6,731 nucleotides of DNA from a bacterium. Lineage in GTDB: Bacteria; Verrucomicrobiota; Verrucomicrobiia; Limisphaerales; J093. Numbering within the stretch: the stretch's first letter is position 1; every line of letters starts with the position of its first letter. The notes beneath the pieces are model-generated. The model was not told the DNA's origin. It saw nothing but the letters and a program-made list of their open reading frames with translations, and did not search any database. Positions 5,442 through 6,731 of this stretch are shown in pieces. Both the position numbers and the translations under genes were made by a program. The DNA is taken from positions 1 through 6,731 of the forward strand of contig JAJXTA010000157.1 of NCBI GenBank assembly GCA_021784265.1, given 5' to 3'.

Positions 5442-6731
5442 TTATCCCCGCACCCAGAGATGCCCTTCGCAGAGCGGCACACGGTGCTTCCGGTTCTTCC
5501 ACTTCACGTTCCGGTCGCGCAGCTTCTCGAACGTCCAGGACCCGAACCCCGCCGCCCGCGCGAGCTTGCCCAACCACTCGACGACGGGGACGTAAACCCC
5601 GTAGGGCGCCGAATCCCCAATAACGAAACAGATTTCACACGGGGAGGCGCAGACGCGGCGCAGCGCCCGCCACACCTGGGCCAGATCCAGGAAATAGCAG
5701 GCGACCATGTTGTTGTAAGTCTTCTTGCCGCCACGCTCCAGCCGCACCGACGACAGCTCGCGGCAGAGGGGCGCAATTTCCGCACGGATCGGCGCCAGCT
5801 CCGAGGATGCGAGGACTTCGTCCAGGTTGACGGAGTTCGGGGGCACGTGCTGCGAGCAGGCGCGCACCAGATGCTTCCGCACCGCCTCCTGAAGGTCCCC
5901 CCAACCGCGAATCTCCCCCAGGAACGCCATTTCCAGCCGTGTCGCGTCGGCGTAATCGTAGTTGTTGGCATAGGGCGGCGAGGTGATGACGAGGGTGGCC
6001 CAGTCCGGCGGCACGGTTATGCACTGGCGGGCGTCATCCCGGCGCAGCGTCGCCAGCGGCCTGGCACGGCGGGCCATGAAGCCAATGTCCGCCGCCACCA
6101 TCCGCACGGCTTTGTGCAGCGCCGCCTCGGGGGACGGTGGCGCCGTCTTCCGCCGGCCTGGCAACACGTATTGCCACGGCGCGGTCCCTGCGGCGGAGGC
6201 GACCCGCAAGGCGGACACCAGCGCCATCCAGAGCAATTCCGCCTCGCGCGAGCCGTCTTGTTCCCGTGCCACCGCCTGCCGAAAGCGGTCCAGGAAATCA
6301 AGGGTTTGCGGCGCGAAACACTTCTGGATCAGCTCCGGGTAACCACCTGTCGCGTGCGCCTTTCCAGCGAAACGAAAGGCGTTGTCGGCCTTGGCCAAAA
6401 ACCGGGCCGGGTCCGCCGTGTACCCGAGCTTGGCGCGCGCGACGCGGTGAACAAACGGATGCGCCTCCAAGCCGTAAGACTCCACACCCATCTCGTCACA
6501 GGCGAGACAGGTCGTGCCCGAACCAACGAACGGGTCCAGCACGCGGAGCGCCCGGCCCTTGCGTTCCGCCAGCAACCATTTCACCCACTCCGCCGAAAAG
6601 CCCGCGCTGTAACGAAACCATCGATGTACCGGCAGCCGCAAGTTGTCCAGAAAGTTGGACGTGTGCCCAACGACGTCGAGCGCGGGCCGAACCGCTTTGG
6701 CCCCCGCGTCTGGCTCAAACAAGTCGAGCAA
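5442..6731 (-). CDS. DNA methyltransferase (N4-cytosine/N6-adenine amino-MTase, SPPY type), 5' end at or beyond window
   Basis: About 429 residues are visible. The protein transfers a methyl group from S-adenosylmethionine to an exocyclic amino group in DNA. Motif I (SAM binding) is DPFVGSGTT at 66-74. Motif IV (catalytic) is TSPPYANNYDY at 250-260; the SPPY form is most often seen in N4-cytosine enzymes. The N-terminal segment with PVHRWFRYSAGFS at 34-46 is an additional conserved-looking element. About 175 residues separate motif I from motif IV, consistent with an alpha-type order with the target recognition region between them, or with a helical insertion. A further strand, EICFVIGDSAPYG, lies near residue 375. 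The first codon in the window is TTG, and the frame is open there, so the true start may lie to the right. The gene is followed after 12 bases by the putative endonuclease, so together they form a restriction-modification pair. Modification type and target site are unknown. Confidence 0.9.
   Translation of the reverse strand: MLDLFEPDAGAKAVRPALDVVGHTSNFLDNLRLPVHRWFRYSAGFSAEWVKWLLAERKGRALRVLDPFVGSGTTCLACDEMGVESYGLEAHPFVHRVARAKLGYTADPARFLAKADNAFRFAGKAHATGGYPELIQKCFAPQTLDFLDRFRQAVAREQDGSREAELLWMALVSALRVASAAGTAPWQYVLPGRRKTAPPSPEAALHKAVRMVAADIGFMARRARPLATLRRDDARQCITVPPDWATLVITSPPYANNYDYADATRLEMAFLGEIRGWGDLQEAVRKHLVRACSQHVPPNSVNLDEVLASSELAPIRAEIAPLCRELSSVRLERGGKKTYNNMVACYFLDLAQVWRALRRVCASPCEICFVIGDSAPYGVYVPVVEWLGKLARAAGFGSWTFEKLRDRNVKWKNRKHRVPLCEGHLWVRG

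Overview
The window is high-GC bacterial DNA, apart from a visibly less GC-rich stretch near 2130-2390 and a less GC-rich small gene near 4254-4628. It carries five protein genes, two of them cut by the window edges. I see no rRNA, tRNA, CRISPR array or complete insertion sequence. Most starts lack a clear Shine-Dalgarno sequence. That, with an exported discoidin-type protein, an FHA-cyclase and a MauE-type redox membrane protein beside a cysteine-rich exported peptide, is reminiscent of Verrucomicrobiota or another member of the PVC group. This is an impression from gene content, not a demonstrated assignment.

Layout. (1) Positions 580 to 1, minus strand: start of an exported protein with a signal peptide and an F5/8 type C (discoidin-like) domain, running off the left edge. 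(2) 581-1085: a 505-base divergent intergenic region. (3) 1086-1964, plus strand: a signalling protein with an N-terminal FHA domain and a C-terminal class III nucleotide cyclase domain. (4) 1965-2538: about 570 bases with no convincing gene, holding a hairpin and a (GA)10 tract. (5) 2539-4628, plus strand: a two-gene, translationally coupled unit. The first gene fuses a MauE-like four-helix membrane domain with a C-x-C motif to a large extracytoplasmic domain anchored by a last transmembrane helix. The second encodes a small exported protein with 12 cysteines after its signal peptide, and its ATG overlaps the upstream TGA in an ATGA. (6) 4629-4751: convergent intergenic region with two short hairpins. 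(7) 4752-6731, minus strand: a restriction-modification pair. An SPPY-type DNA methyltransferase, open at the right edge, is followed after 12 bases by a small putative restriction endonuclease.

The unit at 2539-4628 is the most interesting part. MauE is known from methylamine utilisation, where it is needed to make the disulfide-rich light subunit of methylamine dehydrogenase. Here a MauE-like domain is fused to an unrecognised extracytoplasmic domain and coupled to an unrelated 12-cysteine secreted protein. This suggests a dedicated machine for oxidatively folding or maturing one small exported substrate. The pairing is read from the sequence; its function is inference.
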